NCBI RefSeq assembly: GCF_954871325.1
Contig: NC_088778.1
Location: 12,905,882 to 12,969,881 of the forward strand
Direction: 5' to 3'
From: Gordionus sp. m RMFG-2023
Lineage: Eukaryota > Nematomorpha > Gordioida > Chordodea > Parachordodidae
Length of the DNA stretch: 64,000 nt
In this document: positions 52,375 to 64,000 of the stretch, one piece after another
Layout: each line of letters begins with the position of its first letter
Position numbering within the stretch: the stretch's first letter is position 1
The notes under the pieces: model-generated
Database searches by the model: none
What the model was told of the DNA's origin: nothing
The model's input: only the letters and a program-made list of their open reading frames with translations
Position numbers and translations under genes: made by a program

Positions 52375-53149
52375 CTGATTAGTGATTTTGAACTAGGCTA
52401 ATTACAATATGAAATTTGTTATTTTAAATTAATAAATGTTTATATTTATTTAATTAGGGTTATATAATAATTTAAATAGTAAAAGTCAATTAAGCTTCAA
52501 CTGTTAATGCTAAATTAATATTTAGTGAGTGATATTGATATTCTATTCTTAACATAGAATTTGCTTGCAAGCTGACATAGTGAAAATATATTAACTTATA
52601 TGTATTAATCTAATTTAATAATAAAAATAGTATTCATTTAATAAAAATTTAGATAGTCTTATTAATTTTTAAATAATAAAATTAAATCTATAATATATTA
52701 CGTAATAGAATTATAAAAAAATCGTTCAGGGGGCAATCAAACAATTTATTTTTAGTTCAAGAGGATATTAAGGAGCTATTAAAAAAAATTTTTTGCTTCA
52801 GGAGGTTATTCAAATTTTTCAGGGGGCTCAAGCCCCTGCGCTCCCCTCCCTAGTGACGCTACTGTATGACATCAGAGATAAAAAGGCTTATTGTGGCTCC
52901 AAAAAATGGTTAGCTTTAAAAATGGTAGGATCCTTAAGAATATCGGAGATAAAAGGGCATATTGTTTGGCAAGACAAAATTAGCTTCAAAAAATAAGAAT
53001 CCTTAAGAATAGATATATAAATTTATTTAAATATAAAAATATACTATATATTGTACTTTCAATATGATAAAAATAGTGAACAATATATAGTTTTCTATTG
53101 AATTAATATATTCCAATAATTAATGCATTAATGATATAAGATCTATTTA

Positions 53150-54469
53150 TTATTCTTCTTTTTCACAAGATTGATCATCACCTTTATCCGACAAAAGAGG
53201 AATCACAACTTCATTCCAGTTATCAGCCCAATAAGTTTTATTGGATTCAATATACTTTTTAAGCCATTTAAGTTTTGTTGATGCATTAGGAAATCCCCGT
53301 AATAAATCCTAAAATAGTAATTTTAAATTTGATTTAAAGTAAATATATATGTCTAAAACGGTTAATTGAACAAAAAGGTCCTCTTTATTAGTAAATAACA
53401 TTCCATTTTCTCCAGGTGTAACTAATTCCAATATAGTTGGGTAATAATAAGCTAAGACGGGTAAATTGCAACCGTACATATCTAAAATCTTCATCGGTAA
53501 ATCTAGACCACTCGAAGAGTTATGTAAGCATACCCCTAAATCGGAGGAGGCTTTCGTTTTTTAAAATTTGAATTAATTGAATTATTTTATATTAGGTTAG
53601 GTTCAAACTTGATGTTTTGCTCCTAATGTATTAAGATACAATTATCTTAACTGATTTATTTATTCAAATTTTTTAGGTGCAGAAATTGTTATTTGAAAAC
53701 TTTTTTACACTTATTTTACATATAATAAATTTCCTCATTCTACTTGATCCATAGTTTGAGTAATTTACTAGAGTTTGAAAGTAGCCTTATAAATTACTTA
53801 AAAGTGTGAGGTAATCCGATGAATCTAACCATATAAAACGAAATGTAATAAATTCGTAATTTTTGTTTGTTATCATAGATTCGTAGTATTCTCGGAGAGG
53901 ACCCCTGCCAGTTAAAACGCATACAATCATAGGATAACTGTTAGAAGATGATGGAACATTGGTTTGAACCGATTTTAATTTTAGCTCGTACATATCCATA
54001 GCATGTATTAAATATGAAAAATCTTCGTCCTCTAATCGAATGTATAAACGTTATTTAAATATAATTATAATATATTAGATTAATTAGTAAGATATTTTAG
54101 AGTTAATAAATGAATGGACACTAGCATTTTTTTAAAATTATTTGCAAATATAGGTTTATCAAAATACCTGTCCAACTAGAGCTGCTTATAATTAATGCTG
54201 GGCGATCACGCTTGTACTCGGTTATAATTGATTCATCTTCTTTAACAGTTTGGAAGGTAAATAGAGTTTCGGTCACTGAGATATTAGATACGTTGGAGCT
54301 TTTATGAATTAAGTCTATAGGACTTTAACATGAACGAGATGAATAAATTATGTTATAAAAAGAAAAGTAATAAAGTGATTACAATAATTTAAGGAAAAGT
54401 GTATGCTTGTCTTCTATCGAAATTGGCGCTGAGAAAAACATTTGAGGAAAATCGTATAAAATTTTAGCG
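53150..54469 (-). CDS. ALG1: ALG1 beta-1,4-mannosyltransferase, C-terminal exons (partial)
   Basis: Adds the first mannose from GDP-mannose to GlcNAc2-PP-dolichol on the cytosolic face of the ER (GT33, GT-B fold). Five exons: 54383-54469, 54168-54322, 53798-54031, 53360-53550, 53150-53308, all GT-AG and in phase, about 275 residues. Order of landmarks: [40 protein letters not shown] (nearly the human SSTSWTEDEDFS), [35 protein letters not shown] with [14 protein letters not shown] (donor-binding region), PGENGMLF, then a charged end CEKEE and stop. Exons for the N-terminal half (membrane anchor and acceptor side) were not found between 54470 and 64000, so an upstream intron probably runs past the window. 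Confidence 0.92.
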
Positions 54470-55929
54470 CTTTAGAATAATTATTTTTTTTAATTTAAAA
54501 AAAAATATAATAATATATACAAAGATTAATGCCGATTTTAGCTTAAAATTAAAAATGTTTTATTTTGTTCAGGATATTTTGAACACATCTATGTTAGTTT
54601 GTTCTGGGTTAGAAATTAATATCAGTTTGATCTAGTTAAGTTTTTATACTTTTTTAAAATGTGCTAATATATATTTTTAATTGAATCATAATTTTAATAA
54701 CTATTGATTATTTTTATTAGTATTTTCCATATGATTTATTAATTTATTTTATAATCAATATATCAGGTAATTAATTATATAATAACATTAAAACCAAATA
54801 TATTTTTAAATACTAGTAATAGGAGAGGCCAGGGATAATTGACGCAAGGGGTTTATCGGTTCAACGGATTTCATTTTAAAAAGTAACGATTATAAATTAA
54901 ATTTGTTCTAAAATAGAATTCTATGATAAAATAATTTATATTATTTAGTTATTTAAATTTTTATTTGTTATGACATGTTTTTGATGTGAAAATTACAAAC
55001 ATGACAAAATGGACAATATATGAAAGTTAAAACTCTATTTTAAAATTTCGGAAAGTTTCAGATTGATATGTAAGGCTTAAACATATGTTAAGATAAGATC
55101 ATATTAGTAATATTACAACCATTGGGGTTAGAGAATCGTTGCTGGTCGGCGCAATCAATCCATTAATTTTTATAATATTATTATGGTACTACTCATATAT
55201 ATAAAAATTCTAAAGAAGCAATAATATTGTATGAAAATGATATGTCATCAAGAAAAGTAACATCTATTACAGTTAAATATAATATTTTATAAATTTAATA
55301 TATAAAATGATAATTATTATCTAAATAAATCAAATAATATGTCAATCACAATATATATTTATATATATCACATTCACAATATATATTTATATATATCACA
55401 TTCACAATATATATTTATATATATCACATTTACAATATACATATTTATATATATCACAATATATATAAGATTTGAGTTTGTTAGATATTTATTTAGGTCT
55501 GATATTATATTAAAATTGAAATGTCATGAAGTAAAACTTTTCATGGTTAAGAAGCTACTTCTATTAAAACAGCAGAATAAAAAATCAAGAAAACACATTG
55601 TTAAGATATTAATAACAGATGTTTGTATAATATGTAAACTGAACTATAAAATTTTCATAATTTTGAAAATTGGTTTCAATGCAGAATGTATAAAGGTTGG
55701 ACGCATACTTGCCATGGGTTTGGGGCTACTAGGTACAAAAAATTATTTTAAACTTTTTTCGAAGAACTATTAAATATTTAAATAATACAGTGTATATTTA
55801 TAGGTAAGTATTTAAGGTGTAGATTGGTATTTTGCAAGATCTTATGATCATTATTTTTGGAGCTATGATGATTTTAACAAAAATTGTGACTAGCCCTGGT
55901 TTTCCCTTTCATATAAAATAGTAAAAAAA
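54470..55929. other. AT-rich sequence upstream of the visible ALG1 exons, with tandem repeat
   Basis: Probably ALG1 intron. It contains about four units of CACAATATATATTTATATAT (55345-55465), which give rise to a spurious long open frame on the plus strand. No element ends or exons were recognised. Confidence 0.45.
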
Positions 55930-56860
55930 AAATCAATGATTTAATATAATAAATTTAAATTTTTATGAGTCCACTTATCTTAAAAAATAAATCATTCAAT
56001 AACAAATTTTATCAATTAACAAAATATTTTGATATTAAATTTATAATATTACGATAAAATCCTCATTCCAATGATAATTTAAGAAATCTTCTTAACTACT
56101 TTCTTAAGAATGTCAAGAATCCGTCTGAGGTATTAAATATAAATATAATATAAAACTAAATCAAATACCGTAAATTAATTCGGTAGTGGCGCCGATTTTA
56201 TAAATGTAAAAATCTTTTTATTTATAATAACTTAAGTTTTCTTTAACATATTCCAAAAAGATGTATATATATTTTAGATTCACGACTTGTCACCCTATTA
56301 AACACCCTTCTCCCCATAAAGCAAAATGACTATTTTATATAACTAGTTACATATTTACTCATCTAACCTTTCCCAAACCAAATAAAAGTTATAATTATAA
56401 AAAAGGATCTTAAATGATAAAACTTTAAATAAAGATAATGATTTCTATAAAATTATATTGTTTCATCTTTTTAACTCCTCCCCCCCCCCCCTCTCCTTCA
56501 AAAAATAAATAATTATATATGTTTTTAAACGGAAGATAACATGTGAAAAAATAAATGCTTCGGATTCTCTCTTTATGATCAATAAACTGTTCTCATTGAG
56601 TTTATGGATAATATTCATTGAAGTCTGTCTATGGGTAAGTGCTCCCTTAAATTCATACTTTAGTAAAATCTTTCAATAGGTTGTTATTTAATGAAGCGTT
56701 ATTGGAGGAAGATGAGAATGTAGGAATGATGGAAATATCAGCATTAACTTCAACGGGAGAATATGCGGAGATATCCATAATCAGTCTCCACAATTTTAAA
56801 TTACATCGGTCATTTAGACCTTTAACTAAATTGCGTGTTATATCAGACAAATGGGTGGAG
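55930..56860 (-). mobile_element. LTR retrotransposon fossil: right-hand end, minus orientation
   Basis: The end of a coding region with a Ser-rich, acidic stretch is followed (reading leftwards) by a purine-rich tract near 56300 and an LTR running to about 55950. It pairs in inverted orientation with 62310-63115 over most of its length, including coding region, purine tract and LTR. Incomplete and broken. Confidence 0.6.
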
Positions 56861-57862
56861 TTTTAATAACCATATGCGGCAAAATATTAGTAGAGGCGGT
56901 TATCAGTAATTATCTAAAAGGTTAGTTCTGTGGATGGTTAAAGATACTATCGTCATGGGATGGGAATGGATCAAAGAATGGATTGATAATATTGATTGGG
57001 GAAAGGTTTTTAATAATGTTGTTTTGTGAACAAAGTTCCGTTTTTTTGTAAAAAATGATGAACAACCTTCCTTTTATTTTTAAAACTTTGAACGTGAACG
57101 CGTTTTTTTTGATGAACGCATTTGTTTTTTATGTTCGTTCAATTATAAAATATTTTTATTCATTTGAATATAAAAAATATTAATCTAAATTTTTTAAGAA
57201 AAATGAGTTATTTTTTAATTAACTGTTTCCTTTATCATATTTGAATTTTTTTAACCAGCCACTATTTCAGTCCTATAGTATAGTTTAGCGTAAGCATGGA
57301 AGTTGATATTACATCATCCATCTGATTCTGAAAATTCAAGATTAGATTAATTAACATTACTGTAGTAATATAATAAATATTAATCTTTTTGTACATTGTT
57401 TGCTGCTATAAGTTAATATAATGAAAAATTTATATATTAACTTTCTTTTTGTTAAATAATAATATATACTAAATTGATTAAACATATATATATATGAAAA
57501 ATAATATACGAAAGATTACTTTTTGAATCATCACGCTTTTTTTAAATATAATTCAATCTTGATTATTTGTTTTACTAAATAAATTGTTGTTCACGTTTAA
57601 TTCTTATACCAAGCATTATAGTTGTACTGAGCGAATCCCTAACTTAAATTACAAAAATTACCATGGCCCAAATATAACAAATGGGGTTATTAAATTAATG
57701 ATTATTTTAATAGATACATAAAGTAAAAATCATTAAATATTATATATACAGATATAAAATAGTTAATATCTTTAAAAAAAATTTATTTTTAGTGTGATTA
57801 TTTGAAATTTCGCTATTATTTTTAAGTTTCTACAAAGGGATTTACATTTTAATAGTTGAACA
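56861..57862. other. AT-rich sequence with a diverged inverted partner at 62240-62310
   Basis: GAACGTGAACGCGTTTTTTT (57088) and nearby text have a diverged counterpart at 62250-62310 on the other side of the satellite-armed element. No gene was seen. Confidence 0.4.
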
Positions 57863-58393
57863 TAGTGTTGTTAATCGACTGAGTCGAGTCGACTGAGTCG
57901 AAAACTGAGTCAAGTTTTGGGTGAAAAAAATCGACCCAAACTGACTTGAGTTATAAACTCAGGTCATGAACTCAAGTCGACTCAAGTTATGAACTCAAGT
58001 CATCAACTCAAGTTCATAAAATATTCGTCCTCTAGTATTTTATGGACTTGAGTCGTCGACTAGAGGACGAATATTTTATGAACTTGAGTCGTCGACTAGA
58101 GGACGAATATTTCAGATCTATTATTAATTTTGATAGTTTTTGTATTTTACTACTTTCGACTTCCAACTTGAGTCGTGACTCGTGAATATAATTATATAGT
58201 TAGTTAAGTCGACTAGAGGACGAATATTTTTATAAACTTGAGTCGTCGATTAGAGGACGAATATTTCAAATTAGATATTATTATTTAAGATATTTGTTGT
58301 TATTTACTTTTTAATTTAGACCTCCAACTTGAGTTGTGAATACAAAATATATAGTTGTCGACTAGAGGACGAATAGTTCTCTGAACTTGAGTC

Positions 58394-60481
58394 TAGTGTT
58401 CTTAATTTGCTTGTAAAATTTACGATCCTTTTATATGCTCAGGCCGACCCTAGGTCCAGACTCGGGGTTCAGACCCGAGGTCGTGTCGTGTAACGATTTA
58501 ATGAACAAGTTGATAATTAAATATTTTTTTATTGTAATAATAATAATCACTGATAGAGGGCGGGTCTAGGTCTTGGGGGGGTCAGGAATAATTTATCATA
58601 ACAAAATATCGATATATGGGTTCTTTAGATTGAAAGTATTCATTTTTTATTATTGTATATATTTTTTATTATAATAAAATTTTGAAAATAAATATATTTG
58701 TACTCGTAACCCCAATGTTAATATTCTTGGTCATACTCGGGAAAAATTTGTCCATAAAAAATTGAAGTGCTATAAAAAATGGACAAAGCAATTTTTCTAA
58801 AATGTTTTAACGTAATTTTATTCTTTACATATATTTATAAGGTAAAAATTAATATTTAAGAAAAAAATCATTTTGTTTTTAATTAATGCGAAATTTAAAA
58901 AAATGAAAATTTAAGTTTATGAAAAACATACGGGGTATCTATTATCCTTTCACGTTTTATTTTTAGATTTTTGAATTTTTTTTATATATAGGTGTTAATT
59001 CTAAGTAAATAAATATAAATAAATCGTCAAATATGTTAAATTAATTAGGGTTCATCTATATCACGTATATCACCTGGAACTGGAAGTACTTGTTGTCACT
59101 TAAATCTGTCATATAATTAAAAAAATAAGTCAATCATAAACATCTTTATATTGTCATTAGTGGTAGTCCTAGACAAACTAGTGACTTCTAATTTGCCCAT
59201 CAGATTCGATATAAAATGGCATCTTTAACAAAAATAAAATGTTAAAAATTTTTTAAAAAAAGTTATATCTAAAATCATTTATTTTTATAAATAAAATCGA
59301 AATCCATATTTTTTTAATATTAATAATTAATTAATAAACATTCTGCCATATTGTTATTTTTTGCGCATTCTGTTTATAAAAGTGTGCGATAATCTCTTCA
59401 GAATCTGTTTTTAGTGAATTTGGTGATATTGACTTGACACATCGCCGTAAACGTAAACTGATTTCTGATAAATAAGTAAATTTTGGTATTTCTAATAAGA
59501 AATCTTCGATTTATTAATGTTAAATATTGTTTAAAATATTTATTCTAATTTCATAATATATTTGTTTATTATTTATTATATATATAGATTAATGTTACTT
59601 ATTACTTATATAAAAGTTATTTAACAATAAAAATATTTATATACTTTTAGAATTGCAATAGAATTGAATATAAACTATAACTGATCATTATAATATATTT
59701 AAATAAATGACATAAAAATTAGAAATGATATCGGATCGGTAATTGGTCGATATCAATTTAATATCGGGAATATCGGATCGGGCCTCCAAAAAGTGATATC
59801 GGTACATACCTACTTAAAACCCAAATTTATTAGTTATACCTTTAAAACCCGTGATGATCCTGGATAGTTGACATCCCTTTAAAAATTATGACATATATAA
59901 TATTGGGAATATAACTTTAATATAATAAAGAAAAACTTTTTATTGGCCATTATTTCATCACAAATTATAAATTTACATTTCTTTTTATTATTTATACATG
60001 CATGAATGACGTTGAATTTTCATATTGGTCCACATTTAATTACAATATCAATATGTGTTAAAATAAAATTTTACTTTTTTATTTTTTTTCCGTCATGCAT
60101 GGGTTACTCTTTTTGAATATTTACTGATATTTTTATTTTACCATAAAAATTTTTGATCAAAAGAAAGTCCCCAAAAATGGTAAGAAAATGAGAATAAAAA
60201 AAAAGCTTTATTAATTTAGAATGAATAAGATAAGAATAAGATTTAATTTAAGATTAGAAAATGAAATTTTTTTTTTTACTTTTCATTTATCCGAGCCCCA
60301 GGTGTAATTCATAGGTGGGTCTGAACCCCAAGTCTGAACCGCGGGTCTGGACCCCGGGTCTGAACTCCAGGTCTGGACCCCGGGTCTGTGCTCGGGGTTC
60401 GTGCTCAGAGCTTGTTTGGTCGATTATATAGACCCAAACCCCGGGTCTGGGTTTTACACAACCAACCAATTAACAACACTA
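58394..60481. mobile_element. GACCCC-type element, nested
   Basis: It begins TAGTGTTCTTAATTTGCTTG and ends CAACCAACCAATTAACAACACTA-like text (60460-60481). Inside the ends are words such as AGACTCGGGGTTCAGACCCG (left) and TCTGGACCCCGGGTCTGAAC (right, repeated about four times at 60320-60410). A TATCGG element (59200-59812) sits inside. A solo end of the same type is at 44300-44410. Confidence 0.7.
59200..59812. mobile_element. TATCGG element, copy 3
   Basis: The left part has ATTCGATATAAAATGGCATC; the conserved core starts ATTCTGCCATATTGTTATTT at about 59340; the right part has ATCGGGAATATCGGATCGGG and ends TACATACCTA. It is closely similar to copies 1 and 2, so this family was active more recently than most neighbours. 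Confidence 0.75.
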
Positions 60482-61959
60482 GCATTATGTCTAGATTTAA
60501 TAGTATCGCTATGTCCTATCATAGTTCAGAATTAAGTACAAACTTTCTGGCCAGATTTGTTTAATTTTATCGCTATTTTAAACACGTATATTTATTTTTT
60601 TCTTTTTATTTTATATATGTATCTACAAGTACATTTGATATTATTAAAATATTTTAATAGTTATTAACCATTAATGACTAAATAAAATAATTACCTAAAA
60701 GAGGTACTATAAATATACTTAATATATATTAAATACAGATGAGGAGGAATGCTAAAGAAGATCCACCCGTCATCTCTAGTTTTGATTATTATCACATGTC
60801 TGTCTTATATAAAATTCAAAATATGGTTGAGATATAATTTCAAAATATTCAGATACCTGCAAAATATATTATTATTTGAGAATTTTATTCAATCAAAAAA
60901 ATGTAAATAAGAATTTTTTTGAGTATTCAATCAAAAAATGTTAATAAGAATTTATTTGATCAAGTAAAATGAGGAATAAGTTAATGAAGTAAATAATTGG
61001 TATTCATGATTCAAGTTGGAAGTCTTAAAATAAAATGTAAATAACAGATCAAATATCTTAATAATTAATTTAAAATATTCGTCCTCTAGTCGACACAAAT
61101 TGACGACTCAAGTTGAAATTTTTAAGTACAAAATGTAAATAATAGAATCTTAAATAATAACATTTGATTTGAACTATTCGTTCTCTAATCTACTCAACTA
61201 TATAATTTGTATTCACGACTCAACTGGAAGTCTAAAGTAAAAAATGTAAAAACAAAAAATATCTTAATTAATAATATTAAAAATATTCGTCCTCTAGTCG
61301 ACTCATGTTCAAAGAACTTTTCTTCCTCTAGTCGACTCAACTTCAACTATATAATTCTTATTCACGTCAAGACTCAAGTTGGAAGTCTAAAGTAAAAAAA
61401 TATAAAAACAAAAAATATTTTCATAATAACTAATTTGGAATATTCATCATCTAGTCGACTAATTTATATAATTCTTCTCAGTTTTCACAATTCAAATTAG
61501 AAGTCTAAAGTAAAAAAATGTAAAAAGCAGAAAAAATATTTTAAATAAATTAATAATTAATTTGAAATATTCGTCCTCTAATCGACTTAAATTGACGACT
61601 CAAGTTCAGAGAACTATTCGTCCTCTAATCGACTTAAATTGACGACTCAAGTTCAGAGAACTATTCGTCCTCTAGTCAATAACTATATATTTTGTATTCA
61701 CAACTCAAGTTTGGGGTTTAAAGTAAAAAGTAAATAACAACAAATATCTTAAATAATAACTAATTTGAAATATTCGTCCTCTAGTTAACTCAAGTTCATA
61801 GAACTATTGGTCCTCTAGTCGACTCAATTATTTAATTATATTCACGAGTCACGACTCAAGTTGGAAGTCGAAAAAAATACAAAAACTATCTTAATTAATA
61901 ATAATAAATCTGAAATATTCGTCCTCTAGTCGACTCAAGTTGACAACTCAAGTTCACAA

Positions 61960-62090
61960 CTTGGGTCGACTTGAGTTCACGACTTGGGTCGACTTGAGTT
62001 CACGACTCGAGTCGACTTGAGCTCACGACTCGAGTCGACTTGAGCTCACGACTCGAGTCGACTTAAGTTCACGACTCGAGTTCACGACTT
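61960..62090. repeat. 23-bp tandem repeat at the inner side of a terminus
   Basis: The unit CACGACTCGAGTCGACTTGA plus three bases is repeated about five times near the right end of the 57863-62173 element. Each unit is itself partly palindromic (ACTCGAGT, GTCGAC). Confidence 0.85.
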
Positions 62091-62309
62091 GAGTTTGAGT
62101 TAGTCGACATATTCGACTAACGACTCGAGACTCTGAGTCGGAGTCGGATGAACTCGACTTTTTAACAACACTAATTATATGGTATTTATTTATTTATTTT
62201 AATAAAATATTAAATTAAATTTAAAAAAAATTAATTCATAAAGTTTTGAACATGAACGCGTTCCTTTTCTTGAAAGTGAACGTGTTCTATTTCTGTCAAT
62301 AAACGTTGA

Positions 62310-63115
62310 ATGAGTTCGATTTTTTTAGAAATGTTTACAGCACTAGTTTTTAGCAATAATAGGAATATTCCCATTATTCCGGTATTATCATCTTCTTCCT
62401 ATAAAGATTATGCTGATATTCCCATCAATCCGACATTATCATCTTCCTCCGATAACGTTCCACTAAATAAAAACCTATATAGGTCCATCAATGGCTATAA
62501 CTTGAAGTATGATAAAATAATTACACCTAAAGATAGCAGTAAAGGTAGAACAAATCGGGGCGAACATGTTTGTAGTTTTAAAGAAATCTTTTATTTTAAG
62601 ATTTATAATTCGGAGATTTTTTAATTATAGATTATTTGGATGCAAATAGCTGTAAAAAATTATTCTGTTGAGGGGGGAGGGGTTTCTAAGAGGGTGGCAT
62701 GTCGTAGATTTAAAATATTTACATCATTTTGGTATAATATTTAAATTTGCTAAAGTTAAGTGGCGCTGATTTTATAAAATGTACAAATCAATTGTTTTTA
62801 ATATTTTAAATGTTTTAAGTTAAATTTTACCGACGTTATAAATATTTTCATTTATAATAGTTTAAGTTTTTTAGGGAGTTGTGCCGAATTAACTTCCGGT
62901 ATTGATTTAGTTTTAATTTTTTAACTTTCCCATATGGAATTCTCGAAATCTCAAATAAGTTAAAAAGATTTTTTAAATTATCATTTGGAATGAGGATTTT
63001 TATCATAATATTAAACATTTGATCTCAAAAAATTTTGCTAAATGATAAATTTATTATTAAATGATTAATTATTTAAGGTCTATATATGTGGGCTCGTAAA
63101 AATTTAGGTTAATTA
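62310..63115 (+). mobile_element. LTR retrotransposon fossil: right-hand end, plus orientation
   Basis: A Ser/Asp/Asn-rich end of a coding region (62310-62624) is followed by a G-rich purine tract at about 62670-62698 and an LTR start GTCGTAGATTTAAAATATT. It matches 55930-56860 in inverted orientation, and the purine tract and LTR start match the gag fossil at 32540-32560. Incomplete and broken. Confidence 0.6.
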
Positions 63116-63444
63116 TTTGTAGATACTTAAAAATTATTTTACTATTTTCAATGATATAATAAAAGTATCTATAATTATATTTGGTTTTATTGTCATAATA
63201 TAATTGCCTAGTTTATTGATTATAAAATGAATAATCTTATGGAAAGTAACAATACAAAATTATGAATATGGTTATAAAAAAGATGTATATTGGATTCCAT
63301 ATCTAATAAAATTACTTTAAAAATAAAAACCAAATAAAAACTTAGGAAAATAGGTTGAATTTCTTTATTTTATTATAAAACATTAATAAGAAATAACAAC
63401 TAACTAACATACGTATATATAACCCCTAGAAATTTAGAACTATG
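63116..63444. other. AT-rich sequence, nothing recognised
   Basis: No exon, element end or tandem repeat was seen between the LTR-type end and the next hAT-like terminus. Confidence 0.4.
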
Positions 63445-64000
63445 CAGTGGCGTAGACAAGTGGGGGGGGGGCCCTCATAACCTCCGAAAATTTTTTTCTT
63501 ATTGCGAATAATTTTATTTAAAAATGGTTTCAATTTATAAATAAAATTATATAAGATATGAAAATGAAATATATTTAAAAAAACATAAGAATTTTCAATT
63601 TTAAATGTTAACATGGTTTAAAAATATATATTAAAAATTATATATAAAATATTAAATAACAATAAAATTATATTGTAAATTTTTTCTAGCATAGTTAAAT
63701 TAGATATTTATAAATTTAATAATAAAATTAATATTGTTAAACTAATTAGATTTTAAAAATTTTAATTAATTTTTTATAATTTTTAAATAAAAGAAAAATC
63801 ATTTAATTTGGTAAATATAATGATAAAGGTGATAACTAATATGTTTGGGATTAAAAAATTTAAAAATAGAGTAGTTTCTAGATAGTCCAATCGCTTAAAT
63901 TATGATGCATCTACGATTAAGAATTTTTATAAAATAAATATTTTTATTCCCCTTATTGATACATTTTTATTTCAATTAAAGGAAAGATTTATTAGTCACA
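63445..64000 (+). mobile_element. hAT-like element left end, runs off the window
   Basis: CAGTGGCGTAGACAAG followed by a run of ten G is a typical hAT-like left terminus, closely paralleling the ends at 50644 and 48615. The following 530 bp are AT-rich without recognisable coding, and the right end would lie beyond the window. Confidence 0.6.

Larger units (their letters stand above)
48615..52864. mobile_element. GGGGCGTC-type hAT-like element with three nested elements
   Basis: It starts CAGGGGCGTCACTAGCC and ends CCCTAGTGACGCTACTG. Inside these ends, CAGGGGGCTCAA occurs in inverted orientation. TATGATAT / TATGACAT (48607-48614, 52865-52872) is a 7-of-8 target duplication. Nested inside are a CGGCTC element (48999-49220) and a hAT element (50644-52374) with its own insert. 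After removal of inserts, about 2.3 kb of AT-rich sequence without recognisable coding remains. Related pieces lie at 34106-35800 and 36290-37092. Confidence 0.85.
57863..62173. mobile_element. long inverted-repeat element with satellite-like arms
   Basis: It begins TAGTGTTGTTAATCGACTGAG and ends CGACTTTTTAACAACACTA. The arms (57863-58393 and about 61016-62173) are inverted relative to each other and consist of repeated ATTCGTCCTCTAGTCGACTC, ACGACTCAAGTTGGAAGTCT and AT-rich spacers at irregular 120-210 bp spacing. The right arm is the longer. Between the arms lies another element (58394-60481), itself carrying a TATCGG element. No transposase was recognised, and no clear target duplication. 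Confidence 0.75.

Noticed and set aside
55339-55773. 144-codon plus-strand open frame
   Set aside because: Its first third is the product of an ATATAT tandem repeat (Ile/Tyr-rich), and the rest lacks any recognisable motif or splice support.
60287-60469. Pro/Arg/Gly-rich minus-strand frame
   Set aside because: It is a translation of the repeated GACCCCGGGTC words near an element end.

Overview
The window comes from a very AT-rich eukaryotic nuclear genome, almost certainly from an animal. Three host genes are recognisable. All lie on the minus strand, are split by GT-AG introns (44 nt to 15.3 kb), and can be assembled exon by exon with consistent phase. They are WDR33 (pre-mRNA 3'-end processing, 12 exons, 2532-28902), cytosolic malate dehydrogenase MDH1 (46098-47933, a predicted 334 residues, the family's usual length), and the C-terminal part of ALG1, the first mannosyltransferase of N-glycan assembly (53150-54469, upstream exons not found). 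A WDR33 with the animal-type N-terminal PAS-binding motif, and transposases resembling those I recall from cnidarians and arthropods, suggest a small AT-rich metazoan. A cnidarian or myxozoan would fit, but the sequence alone does not settle the lineage.

Layout: 1-2.5 kb holds two hAT-like non-autonomous elements with 8-bp target duplications, one carrying a nested miniature element. 2.5-28.9 kb is WDR33; its exons 2-12 occupy 2.5-13.3 kb, and a 15.3-kb first intron holds decayed transposase genes (Tc1/mariner-IS630 type; an SDxAxSQYKN-type DDE transposase in two out-of-order pieces) and repeated TATCGG-rich elements. 29.0-30.3 kb is a hAT-like element inserted just upstream of the WDR33 start codon. 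31-44 kb is a graveyard of an LTR-retrotransposon gag fossil, a solo LTR, pieces of a 'GGGGCGTC' element, two fold-back hAT copies and a 'GGCGGG' hAT element with an LTR pol fossil in it. 44.3-45.6 kb has a 110-bp tandem repeat between element ends. 46.1-47.9 kb is MDH1, with a 33-bp tandem repeat upstream of it. 48.6-52.9 kb is a nest of four DNA elements, two of them with good 8-bp target duplications. 53.1-54.5 kb is the ALG1 part. 55.9-63.1 kb is a satellite-armed inverted-repeat element with two more elements nested in it, bracketed by two oppositely oriented LTR-element ends. Another hAT-like terminus starts at 63.4 kb and runs off the window.

The host genes do not form a pathway; they are ordinary housekeeping genes embedded in transposon debris. 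The most unusual signals are in the debris. One is a set of elements sharing the terminus TAGTGTTGTTAA...TTAACAACACTA whose subterminal sequence is built from different short GC-rich 'words'. Another is a pair of adjacent hAT elements whose long inverted arms consist of transposase coding sequence and share the same internal deletion. No RNA gene, CRISPR array or prokaryotic-type operon was seen.
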